A stretch of 14,292 nucleotides of DNA. Source: Benthortus sp964440495. GTDB lineage: Archaea; Thermoproteota; Nitrososphaeria_A; Caldarchaeales; Wolframiiraptoraceae. The stretch spans positions 1-14,292 of the forward strand of contig CAYTSD010000032.1 of NCBI GenBank assembly GCA_964440495.1. The letters are read 5' to 3'. Shown here one piece after another: positions 6,845-13,322 of this stretch; position 1 is the stretch's first letter; each line of letters begins with the position of its first letter. A program made the position numbers and the translations under genes. A model generated the notes under the pieces. It made no database searches and had not been told where the DNA came from. It saw nothing but the letters and a program-made list of their open reading frames with translations.

Positions 6845-8094
6845 CTCAGAAACCTCCTAGGGTCAGTTATCCTACCCGTCACCGCTGAGGCTGCGGCGGT
6901 TAGGGGTGAAGCCAAGTATATCTCGGCCTCCGGGCTACCCATCCTCCCAGGGAAGTTTCTGTTGGATGTTGAGATGGCTACCTCCCCTGGCCCTAGAATC
7001 CCTATGTGGCCTCCCATACATGGGCCGCATCCAGGGGAGTATACGGAGGCTCCCGACTCGATGAATATTCTAAGCAGCCCCTCCTCCATCGCCTTTAGAT
7101 AGATTCTCCTCGAGGCAGGTATGACTATAACCCGCACCCCCTCCTTCACCCTCCTACCCCTAAGTATTCTAGCTGCAGCTCTCAAATCTTCTAGCCTTCC
7201 GTTGGTGCAGCTTCCTATGAAGACTTGGTTAACTTCTTTGCCCTCCACCTCTGTTACCGATGTGACGTTGTCAACTCTATGTGGTTTAGCGACCTGGGGC
7301 TCCAGGTTATCTACCTCGAATGTCAGCCTCTCCGAGTATTCTGCATCTGGGTCGCTGTGCGCTAAGCTCGGCCTCCCATCCTCTCCTCCCAGAAACCTGA
7401 AGGTCTTCTCGTCAGGCTCTACTAGACCCGTCTTCGCCCCCATCTCCACAGCCATGTTACTCAGAGTCAGCCTATCAGATACCTCCATAGACTTAACTGC
7501 ATCTCCCCCGAATTCCACGGCCTTGTAGGTTGCTCCATCTGCTCCAAGTTCCCCGATTATCCTGAGAATAACATCCTTCCCCATAATCCAATCCTTAAGC
7601 GACCCCACGACATCTATCTTTATGGTTTCAGGAACCTTGAACCATAGTTTCCCTGACTTGAAGACCGCCGCCATCTCCGTTGACCCTATCCCTGTGGAGA
7701 ATGTTCCAACCGCCCCGTAGGTACATGTATGAGAGTCTGCTCCGACAACTAGGTATCCAGGCTTCGCGTATCCCTCCTCGACCATTAGCTGGTGACATAT
7801 TCCTGAGCCAATGTCATAGAGCTTAATCCCCTGCTCAGCGGCGAATCTCCGCATCATCATGTGAAGCTCAGAAGTTCCGATAGATATGCTTGGAGCCACA
7901 TGGTCTATGACTAGGATTACCTTGGAGAGATCCCAGACTTTCCCACCACCCATCTTCTCAAACTCTCTAATGGCTAGCGGAGCTGTTCCATCGTGAGCCA
8001 TCGCGGCATCTATCGAGGCCACGACATAATCTCCAGCGGATACATCTTTTCCCGATAAATGCCCAAGTATCTTCTCCGAGATTGTTTTACCCAT
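6841..8094 (-). CDS. LeuC/homoaconitase-family Fe-S hydro-lyase large subunit
   Basis: This 417-residue subunit carries the [4Fe-4S] cluster of an isopropylmalate isomerase, homoaconitase or LeuC-type aconitase. Cluster ligands are C296 in GSCTNG and C356/C359 in GCGPCMGG. GADSHTCTYGAVG (118-130), IDHVAP (63-68) and NRNFPGRMG (379-387) line the active site. The length is typical of the archaeal two-subunit form. The start codon ATG 8094 follows the synthase stop by eight bases. Its Shine-Dalgarno sequence GGTGA overlaps the end of that stop (TAGGTGA), so the synthase, large subunit and small subunit form one operon. The substrate should follow from the synthase product: isopropylmalate, homocitrate or citrate. 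Confidence 0.92.
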   Translation of the reverse strand: MGKTISEKILGHLSGKDVSAGDYVVASIDAAMAHDGTAPLAIREFEKMGGGKVWDLSKVILVIDHVAPSISIGTSELHMMMRRFAAEQGIKLYDIGSGICHQLMVEEGYAKPGYLVVGADSHTCTYGAVGTFSTGIGSTEMAAVFKSGKLWFKVPETIKIDVVGSLKDWIMGKDVILRIIGELGADGATYKAVEFGGDAVKSMEVSDRLTLSNMAVEMGAKTGLVEPDEKTFRFLGGEDGRPSLAHSDPDAEYSERLTFEVDNLEPQVAKPHRVDNVTSVTEVEGKEVNQVFIGSCTNGRLEDLRAAARILRGRRVKEGVRVIVIPASRRIYLKAMEEGLLRIFIESGASVYSPGCGPCMGGHIGILGPGEVAISTSNRNFPGRMGSPEAEIYLASPLTAAASAVTGRITDPRRFLR

Positions 8095-8102
8095 GTCTTC
8101 AC

Positions 8103-9428
8103 CTAAATCTCGAATCCAGCTCTACGAGCATATAACTTAAACTCTTCGTCGCCTATAGGATATCTTCTATCCTTCTCGCTGAACTCTTTCCTAATCATCT
8201 CGATGAGGTTTAGGAGGCGGGGGTCATCATCGTTTACCTTTGTTCCAAGAATGCTTTCAAGCTTCAACTTTATCCCATGCTTCCCAGACCTCTTCCCGAC
8301 AACTATCGTCCTCTTCTGTCCTACGAGTTCAGGTGGAAACGGCTCATAGGTCAATGGAAGAGTAGCTATTCCGTGGAGATGTATCCCAGACTCATGGGCG
8401 AAGGCTGAGTCTCCCACTATCGCCTTATTCACAGGCAGATGATATCCGAGAGAGGATGCGATGTAGAGTGCGAGTTCACGGAATTTCTCGAGATTCCACT
8501 TCTTGACATCATGATGAATATAGCAGTTCATAATGACTTTCTCTGTCTCAGCGTTCCCTGCACGGTCACCTATTCCAAGGAAGGTTGTGCTCACATAGAT
8601 TTTGTCGTAGAGTCCTGAAGCAGCTCTAATCGCTGCCATAGTGTTCTCGACAGCGTTTCCTAGGTCATCGTGTGCATGTATCTCGACGTAGGGTATCTTG
8701 GTCTCCCTCCTAATGTAGCGTATCTTTGCAGGTATCCCGTTTGGAAGTGTGGCGAGGGGGTCTGAGAGCCCGCATCCGACCGTGTCGCTTATCCGATAAA
8801 CCTCTGCGCCGGCGTCTGCGGCAGCGTTAATGAATGTCTTCTCGAACTCCCAGTCGGCTCTAGTGCTATCCTCTCCGTGGACAAAGACTCTAAGTCCATG
8901 GGCCACAGCATACTCAACGGTCTCAGTAACCCTTTCGATTAGGTCTCTGAGTGTAAGGTTGGGCCACTTGGAGAAGTGGATGTAAGAGACTGGGTGAGAG
9001 ATTCCAACCTGCTTGAAGTCGAGCTTAAGAGCTTCATCGACATCGCGTTTATTCGCCCTACACCACGCCGCAAGCATCGGCCCCAAACCTTCATCCTTCA
9101 TGATCTTTATCGCTTCTCTATCGGATTTCGTGAAGGTCATAACCTCAAGTCTCTCAACCCCTATATCCCTAAGCATCAAAGCTATCCTGGCCTCCTCCTC
9201 CGGCTTAGGGCTTAGGAGCCCGGCCATCTGAAGCCCCTCTCTCAGGGTGCAGTCATCGACAACCACATCAACGTTTAGCGGGGTCGGCTTGTAGACCGTC
9301 CGCTTAAGCTCCTCCCACTTCTCCCCATCAAAGCCCTCGTAGGAGGCCAGCCCCCTGATTCTCTGAAGTAGGTGTTCTCTAGCCCTCTCCATCGCCTCAA
9401 AGTCAGGTGCCGACATGTTTGTCTTCAC
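8103..9428 (-). CDS. Pyruvate-carboxyltransferase-family synthase (homocitrate / isopropylmalate / Re-citrate synthase-like)
   Basis: This 441-residue TIM-barrel enzyme should condense acetyl-CoA with a 2-oxoacid. The catalytic motif DDCTLREG (58-65) carries metal ligand D59, R63 and E64; HAHDDLG (251-257) supplies the metal histidines; GIGDRAGNAE (285-294) and FAHESGIHLHG are the usual lid and C-terminal segments. Glu in LREG is more common in homocitrate-type enzymes than the Asp of LRDG. The protein lacks the LeuA allosteric domain, so it is shorter than leucine isopropylmalate synthase. It carries about 50 extra N-terminal residues of helical, charged sequence compared with archaeal homocitrate synthases. 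GTG 9428 is chosen for the GGAGG eight bases upstream; ATG 9416 is an alternative. As first gene of the operon with LeuC and LeuD homologues and a nearby isocitrate-type dehydrogenase, Re-citrate synthase is a serious option. Confidence 0.85.
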   Translation of the reverse strand: MKTNMSAPDFEAMERAREHLLQRIRGLASYEGFDGEKWEELKRTVYKPTPLNVDVVVDDCTLREGLQMAGLLSPKPEEEARIALMLRDIGVERLEVMTFTKSDREAIKIMKDEGLGPMLAAWCRANKRDVDEALKLDFKQVGISHPVSYIHFSKWPNLTLRDLIERVTETVEYAVAHGLRVFVHGEDSTRADWEFEKTFINAAADAGAEVYRISDTVGCGLSDPLATLPNGIPAKIRYIRRETKIPYVEIHAHDDLGNAVENTMAAIRAASGLYDKIYVSTTFLGIGDRAGNAETEKVIMNCYIHHDVKKWNLEKFRELALYIASSLGYHLPVNKAIVGDSAFAHESGIHLHGIATLPLTYEPFPPELVGQKRTIVVGKRSGKHGIKLKLESILGTKVNDDDPRLLNLIEMIRKEFSEKDRRYPIGDEEFKLYARRAGFEI

Positions 9429-9474
9429 TCCTAACTCCTCCTTTATTAACGTTCAGCCGAAACTCGTAGCCTTT

Positions 9475-9486
9475 GTAAAAATATAG
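9475..9486 (-). promoter_or_regulatory. TATA-like box of the synthase-LeuC-LeuD operon
   Basis: On the minus strand CTATATTTTTAC lies about 50 bases before the synthase GTG. A start about 26 bases downstream would leave a leader near 27 bases, containing the GGAGG Shine-Dalgarno at 9437-9441. The same AT-rich stretch read on the plus strand (AAAAATATAG) could also serve the divergent zinc-ribbon operon. Additional plus-strand AT-rich candidates are at 9512-9519 and 9531-9541. Confidence 0.4.
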
Positions 9487-9545
9487 TGTTAACTGGGACG
9501 AGATGCATCGAATGTTTAACAAGGCTAACGCTAATATGCTTGGAG

Positions 9546-9565
9546 ACCCTCTCCTTAGAGAGGGT
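9546..9565. repeat. Perfect 8-bp inverted repeat upstream of the zinc-ribbon operon
   Basis: ACCCTCTC at 9546-9553 and GAGAGGGT at 9558-9565 are exact reverse complements around a CTTA tetraloop. The hairpin ends 13 bases before the ATG at 9579 and five bases before an in-frame TTG at 9570. As DNA it could be an operator for a dimeric repressor. As RNA, a stem of eight base pairs would sequester the purine-rich GAGAGGG that could act as Shine-Dalgarno sequence. Both roles are inference; the repeat itself is directly visible. Confidence 0.6.
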
Positions 9566-9578
9566 AAAGTTGTCGGAG

Positions 9579-10544
9579 ATGCTGGAATATCTGTGTTCAA
9601 ACTGTGGTGCGAGGCTTAAGGTCACCCCTGAGACCATAGTCGCTGTATGCGAGTACTGTGGAGCACCGAACATAGTCAGCGGGGTGATAAGCAGGGACGA
9701 TGTCTTCATAGTTCCAAGCGTCGGTGAGGGCAGAGTCATGGAAGAGTTCTGGAGTAGGGTGAGGAGGGACATGGATTTGAGGGGCATAGCTGGGGAGATT
9801 ACACCTATCTCGGTGGAGGGGGTCTATGTCCCCTTCTGGCTCAGCCGCGTAAAGGTCGAAGGCAAAGTTGTCTACGAGGTTAAGAGATATGAGGATAACC
9901 GAGTTGTTGTCGTGACGAAGAGAGCGAGTTTCTCGAAAACCCTTGATGTCGAGCTTGTAGCCCGAAGACAGGTCAAGCACATCGGTTTAAAAGAGCTTAT
10001 AGAAGATTATCTAAAATCTTCTCCTGAAACTATTCCTCTGAAAGAGCTTGGCGTGGAGCGGTGGAAAACCGTTAAGCTATCTCTCCTGAACCTTGAGTTC
10101 GATAGAGCTGAGGCGGAGCGAATATTGAGGGAAGACTCAATAGATAGGGTGAGAATGGAGTGGGAGAGGAAGGCGGATTCAATAAAGTTCTTCAACGCTC
10201 GGCTTACATCGATGACTAAACCTCGCCTAATATTCCTACCACTCTGGGTAATCACCTACAGGTATAAGGGCGGTCTATACTCCGCGTTTCATGAGGGATG
10301 GGACGGTGGGCCACTAGTCTTCGCTGAGCCGATGCTGGCTCGGAGACGCATATTCTATCTACTTGGAATGGGAGGTTCGGTGATTTTAGGAGGAATCTCA
10401 GGCCTAGTCGCAGAGAGAGTTATTAGCGGTGGTGGCGAGGGCCTAGTTCTCCCACTCTTCCTACTCTTCTTCTCGGCCCTAATCGGATATTTCTCGGCCA
10501 AAAGATTCATCTCAGATGTGAGGTTTGAAGAAGCATGGAGGTAA
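9579..10544 (+). CDS. Zinc-ribbon membrane protein, paralogue 1 (YdjG-like layout)
   Basis: This 321-residue protein begins with a zinc ribbon (C6, C9, C24, C27 as two CxxC pairs), continues with a roughly 220-residue soluble region, and ends in two hydrophobic segments (about 255-280 and 284-305) forming a membrane hairpin with a short tail. The middle has two related beta-rich stretches: VPFWLSRVKVEG, and LPLWVITYRYKGG followed by LYSAFHEGWDG. The next gene has the same order and is clearly a paralogue. The layout recalls B. subtilis YdjG, a zinc-ribbon membrane protein of the pspA operon, although I cannot show homology by eye. A longer frame from GTG 9486 exists, but it adds 31 residues before the zinc ribbon and runs through an inverted repeat. 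ATG 9579, or TTG 9570, is preferred. Molecular function is unknown. Confidence 0.75.
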   Translation: MLEYLCSNCGARLKVTPETIVAVCEYCGAPNIVSGVISRDDVFIVPSVGEGRVMEEFWSRVRRDMDLRGIAGEITPISVEGVYVPFWLSRVKVEGKVVYEVKRYEDNRVVVVTKRASFSKTLDVELVARRQVKHIGLKELIEDYLKSSPETIPLKELGVERWKTVKLSLLNLEFDRAEAERILREDSIDRVRMEWERKADSIKFFNARLTSMTKPRLIFLPLWVITYRYKGGLYSAFHEGWDGGPLVFAEPMLARRRIFYLLGMGGSVILGGISGLVAERVISGGGEGLVLPLFLLFFSALIGYFSAKRFISDVRFEEAWR

Positions 10545-11464
10545 AATGCCCTGGATGCGGAGCGACCTTCAAAGTCCCCGAGGACACAAGAACCTATACA
10601 TGCCCCTACTGCGGCCTAGTATTTGGTGAGAAGAAACCAGGCGAAGACCACTACTACTTCCCAGCAATACGTGAGGAGCCCTACAGCCTCCTACTAAGAT
10701 ATGTTCAGCGTCAGTTCGGAGTCCCATCGGATATAGCTCTAAACTCTAGTCTGAGAAGGAGGGAGCTCCACTATGTGCCAGTCTACTTCTACTACGTCTA
10801 TGGAAGGGTTTCAGGGGAGTGTGGAAGATATGGGTGGACTGAGGCGGAGGAGGGAGCCTACATAGGCATAGTAGCATCGGAAAGATTCTCAAAACTACTC
10901 GAAGACTACCCCTTCCCAGTTAGAGGCAAGAAATTCTTCAGCCAAGAAGTCTACCGTTTGGGGAGGTATCATGAACCCGAGTTCGATGAAGCTGAAGCCA
11001 GAAGAAGGGCTGAGAGGAAACTTGACGAGCTACTTAGAGGAGAGCTAAGGAAACAATGTAAAAGTTTGAGAGGCGTAAAGGAGCATGCTAGAAGAGTTGA
11101 ATACAGGGGCCTAATACACTACCCAATATATCATCTCTCCTATGCTTACGGTGGGTCACTCTATCAAGCGTTCATAGATGGTTCAGATGGAAAGATAATT
11201 CTCGCTGAACATCCATTAAAGCTTCAGACAAGAATACTCCAACTCTCAGTTGCGGCTGGACTGATTTTCTTAGCCCTAGCGATGGGAGGGTTAATCTCAC
11301 TAGGTTCAGGCTCATTGATACCTCTCATACCTCCTCTTCTAACATCCATAATCACCTCGATACCACTTCTGAAGAGAACTGTTTCGAGGAAGGTTACGGC
11401 CTCCGAGCTTAAAGCTTTAGGGAGAGAAGCCCCCCATCTCCCACGTCTACTCCAATACCTTTAA
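10535..11464 (+). CDS. Zinc-ribbon membrane protein, paralogue 2 (YdjG-like layout)
   Basis: This 309-residue protein repeats the design of the preceding gene: zinc ribbon (C5, C8, C23, C26), soluble middle region, and two C-terminal hydrophobic segments (about 231-252 and 256-278). It differs in having a polar, arginine-rich tail of about 30 residues. The motif YAYGGSLYQAFIDGSDG matches YRYKGGLYSAFHEGWDG of paralogue 1, and VPVYFYYVYGRV matches VPFWLSRVKVEG. It begins 10 bases inside paralogue 1 (ATG at 10535, stop of the first at 10544), with GAGGT about nine bases upstream, so the two are translationally linked and were probably produced by tandem duplication. They may form a heteromeric membrane complex with the SPFH protein downstream. 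No catalytic residues are evident. Confidence 0.78.
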   Translation: MEVKCPGCGATFKVPEDTRTYTCPYCGLVFGEKKPGEDHYYFPAIREEPYSLLLRYVQRQFGVPSDIALNSSLRRRELHYVPVYFYYVYGRVSGECGRYGWTEAEEGAYIGIVASERFSKLLEDYPFPVRGKKFFSQEVYRLGRYHEPEFDEAEARRRAERKLDELLRGELRKQCKSLRGVKEHARRVEYRGLIHYPIYHLSYAYGGSLYQAFIDGSDGKIILAEHPLKLQTRILQLSVAAGLIFLALAMGGLISLGSGSLIPLIPPLLTSIITSIPLLKRTVSRKVTASELKALGREAPHLPRLLQYL

Positions 11465-11498
11465 CACCAACCCCCTATAACAAGTTAGAGATGAGAAG

Positions 11499-11819
11499 AT
11501 GGCTCACTACAGTGTAGGTGCATCGATGGTGCTTGCAGGATCTATAGGAGTGATACTGATAATCTATGGCCTCGGCTTGTCTCTCAGCCCTCTAAACATT
11601 CTAGCCCTCCTCCTAGGCTCGCTTGGAGCCTACACGCTGGCCTATGCAATATGTTCTAAAAGAGACGTTCTCTACTACTCTATCTGGGGAGTAGTCCTTC
11701 TCGGAGCAGCACTTGCCTCAGCCCTCTACACGGTCGTCAACCCGCTTCTCACAATAGGTTCACTTATATTGTTAATGATTCTTATAGTATTGACCGTTTA
11801 CTGGAGGAGGAAGGGTTGA
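11499..11819 (+). CDS. Small four-helix integral membrane protein, unknown family
   Basis: This 106-residue protein is almost entirely hydrophobic, with four predicted membrane helices near residues 8-28, 31-52, 59-79 and 82-102, joined by very short loops. It ends in a basic tail (YWRRKG). The only charged loop, CSKRD around 52-56, lies between helices two and three. No family motif is recognised. It follows paralogue 2 after 34 bases, which include a possible weak TATA element (CCTATAAC), and overlaps the next gene by four bases. It belongs to the operon and is probably a membrane anchor or partner for the other products; that role is inference. Confidence 0.7.
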   Translation: MAHYSVGASMVLAGSIGVILIIYGLGLSLSPLNILALLLGSLGAYTLAYAICSKRDVLYYSIWGVVLLGAALASALYTVVNPLLTIGSLILLMILIVLTVYWRRKG

Positions 11820-12352
11820 GTGATAAAAGATTTTTGGAAAAGACCCGTGAGGAAATGGGGCTAATGGAGAAGATCTTGAGCTACATTCCAGGCTACCATG
11901 GATATAAGGAGAGGGAGCTTAGAAGGGAGAGCGATAGGCTTGTGAGAATGCAGGCGGCGAATATGCTTAAGGCTGCAAAGGCTCTTCTGAGGAGAAGGCT
12001 GGCGAATCCCTACGCTTTGGAGAAGATTTCTGGAGAGGACTCTTGGAGAATAAACACCCTTATGACGCGTCTAGACAGAGCTACACAACGCATAGAGAAA
12101 GCCATCGCAGGATACGCTGGAATATTTGATGCGGTTAAAGTCAAGGAAGACAAGCTTGACAAAATACTGGAATACGACCTCCAGCTTATAGAGCGTTCAG
12201 AGGAATTAAAGAAGAATATTGAAAAGCTGGTGTCCATGAGGTTTGGAGAGGAAGAATGGCGCAGCCTCTTAGAGAAGCTGATAGGCAGCATCGAGGAGCT
12301 TGACTCACTTATAGATTCACGGTCAGAGATTTTAAGAGGGCTTATCGAATAG
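11816..12352 (+). CDS. Helical/coiled-coil protein with N-terminal IPGYxGYKERE motif
   Basis: This 178-residue soluble protein is predicted to be nearly all helix, rich in Glu, Lys, Arg and Leu, with coiled-coil potential over residues 35-62, 80-140 and 145-178. The N-terminal segment IPGYHGYKERELRRESDR (24-41) stands out; I have the impression that similar IPGY-type motifs occur in uncharacterised bacterial helical proteins near SPFH genes, but cannot verify this. It is not a PspA/Vipp1 homologue by visible motif and is shorter than that family, yet it occupies the place PspA has in the Bacillus operon. It starts at TTG 11816, overlapping the previous stop (TTGA), with GGAGG about eight bases upstream, and ends one base before the SPFH gene. 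Function is unknown; a scaffold or adaptor role is inference. Confidence 0.75.
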   Translation: MSDKRFLEKTREEMGLMEKILSYIPGYHGYKERELRRESDRLVRMQAANMLKAAKALLRRRLANPYALEKISGEDSWRINTLMTRLDRATQRIEKAIAGYAGIFDAVKVKEDKLDKILEYDLQLIERSEELKKNIEKLVSMRFGEEEWRSLLEKLIGSIEELDSLIDSRSEILRGLIE

Positions 12353-12353
12353 A

Positions 12354-13322
12354 ATGGGGAGTGAAAGTGAGATGCCTAAGGTAATTGAATGGGTTGGAGC
12401 AGGAGAAGAAGAAATAGTCTGGAGGTATCCGGAGGAGGAAATCTCATGGGGAGACAACCTAATAGTCCATGAGTATGAGGCTGCAGTCTTCTTCAGAGAC
12501 GGTAAAGCCTACGATGTCTTCAGAGCAGGTAGACACGTCCTAACGACAGCGAATCTACCGCTCTTAACAAGAGCTCTGTCAAGGATAGCTGGATTCGACA
12601 AAGTTCCATTCCGAGCTACAATAATATTCGTTAGCTTGAAGCAGTTTCAGGGAAAGTTTGGAGCTCAGGGTCAGACTAAGGAGCTGGCGCCCCTCAAGTT
12701 CTTCGGAACATTCTGGTTCCGTGTAGAGGAGCCAAACTTATTCGTGAATGAGGTTGTTGGGGGACAGGGAATATACACTACCGAGAGGCTTCAAGAGTTT
12801 CTGAGAGGATACTTCAACGAGAAACTCATAGACACTTTAAGCCAATATGGTTTGGCTGAAGTCTATGGTAAACTTGATGAGACAAGCTTCCTCGCAAAGA
12901 ACTCTCTCTATGACTCGTTCTCGAGGATAGGGTTGGAGCTGATAGACGTGAAGTTTGAGGGGATAGACACGACCCCAGAGTGGAGGGATAGATTATTCTA
13001 TCTGAGAACAGGTATCTCAGCGGACGAGGTTCTCAGGATGCAAACCGTTCAGAAAGCTGCCGAAAGTCTTTCCAAGAGCCCAGGAGCAGGAGTAGGAGCA
13101 GGAATAGCGATAATTCCACCCCTCTTCCAGCAGCCTACACAACAACCTAAACCCATGACCATCTGCCCAAAATGCGGATACCAGAATCCAGCCAATGCAA
13201 AATACTGCATGAACTGCGGCGCACCACTGCGTTTCATCAAATGTCCAAAATGTGGGGCGGAGATTCCGCCAGGCTCAAAGTTCTGCCCAAACTGCGGAGC
13301 CAAGCTATCCCAGAATGATTGA
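12354..13322 (+). CDS. YdjI-like SPFH-domain protein with two C-terminal zinc ribbons
   Basis: This 322-residue protein resembles the SPFH/band-7 family annotated as virion-core-protein-like, including B. subtilis YdjI. The opening VIEWVGAGEEEIVWRYPEEE (9-28), VHEYEAAVFFRDGKAYDVF, AGRHVLTTANLP, VSLKQFQGKFG and the strand FGTFWFRVEEPNLF match that family order. After a Gly/Ala-rich linker near 250 and a Pro/Gln stretch, two zinc ribbons follow: cysteines 271, 274, 285, 288 and 297, 300, 311, 314. SPFH proteins organise membrane microdomains; YdjI is brought to the membrane by its operon partners and helps PspA. Here two zinc-ribbon membrane proteins are encoded upstream and may play that recruiting role. 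The start is ATG 12354; ATG 12372 (GGGGAGTGA upstream) is equally possible and drops six residues. The neighbouring ADP-ribosylglycohydrolase gene overlaps its end by eight bases. Confidence 0.88.
   Translation: MGSESEMPKVIEWVGAGEEEIVWRYPEEEISWGDNLIVHEYEAAVFFRDGKAYDVFRAGRHVLTTANLPLLTRALSRIAGFDKVPFRATIIFVSLKQFQGKFGAQGQTKELAPLKFFGTFWFRVEEPNLFVNEVVGGQGIYTTERLQEFLRGYFNEKLIDTLSQYGLAEVYGKLDETSFLAKNSLYDSFSRIGLELIDVKFEGIDTTPEWRDRLFYLRTGISADEVLRMQTVQKAAESLSKSPGAGVGAGIAIIPPLFQQPTQQPKPMTICPKCGYQNPANAKYCMNCGAPLRFIKCPKCGAEIPPGSKFCPNCGAKLSQND

Noticed and set aside
7121..7528. A 135-codon plus-strand open frame inside the LeuC-like gene.
   Set aside because: It is the antisense shadow of a well-conserved gene, has no family features, and its serine/leucine-rich composition is typical of such shadows.
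4086..9428. A LysW-dependent lysine or arginine biosynthesis cluster.
   Set aside because: No LysW carrier, LysX ligase or related downstream genes are present in the window.
9486..9578. A GTG at 9486 would extend the first zinc-ribbon protein by 31 residues.
   Set aside because: The extension runs through the inverted repeat and the probable promoter region, has no Shine-Dalgarno sequence, and the paralogue next to it starts right at its zinc ribbon.
9503..9619. A 38-codon frame starting ATG CAT CGA, overlapping the start of the zinc-ribbon gene, was considered as a leader peptide.
   Set aside because: There is no ribosome-binding site and no sign of selection that can be read from one sequence; it is most likely a chance frame.
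13078..13110. A GGAGCAGGAGTAGGAGCAGG short repeat-like stretch.
   Set aside because: It encodes a Gly/Ala-rich linker between the SPFH domain and the zinc ribbons and is explained by composition rather than by a mobile or regulatory repeat.
13252..13314. An ATG 21 codons upstream of the chosen ADP-ribosylglycohydrolase start.
   Set aside because: It would overlap the zinc-ribbon coding sequence of the SPFH gene and adds residues that look like out-of-frame zinc-ribbon sequence.
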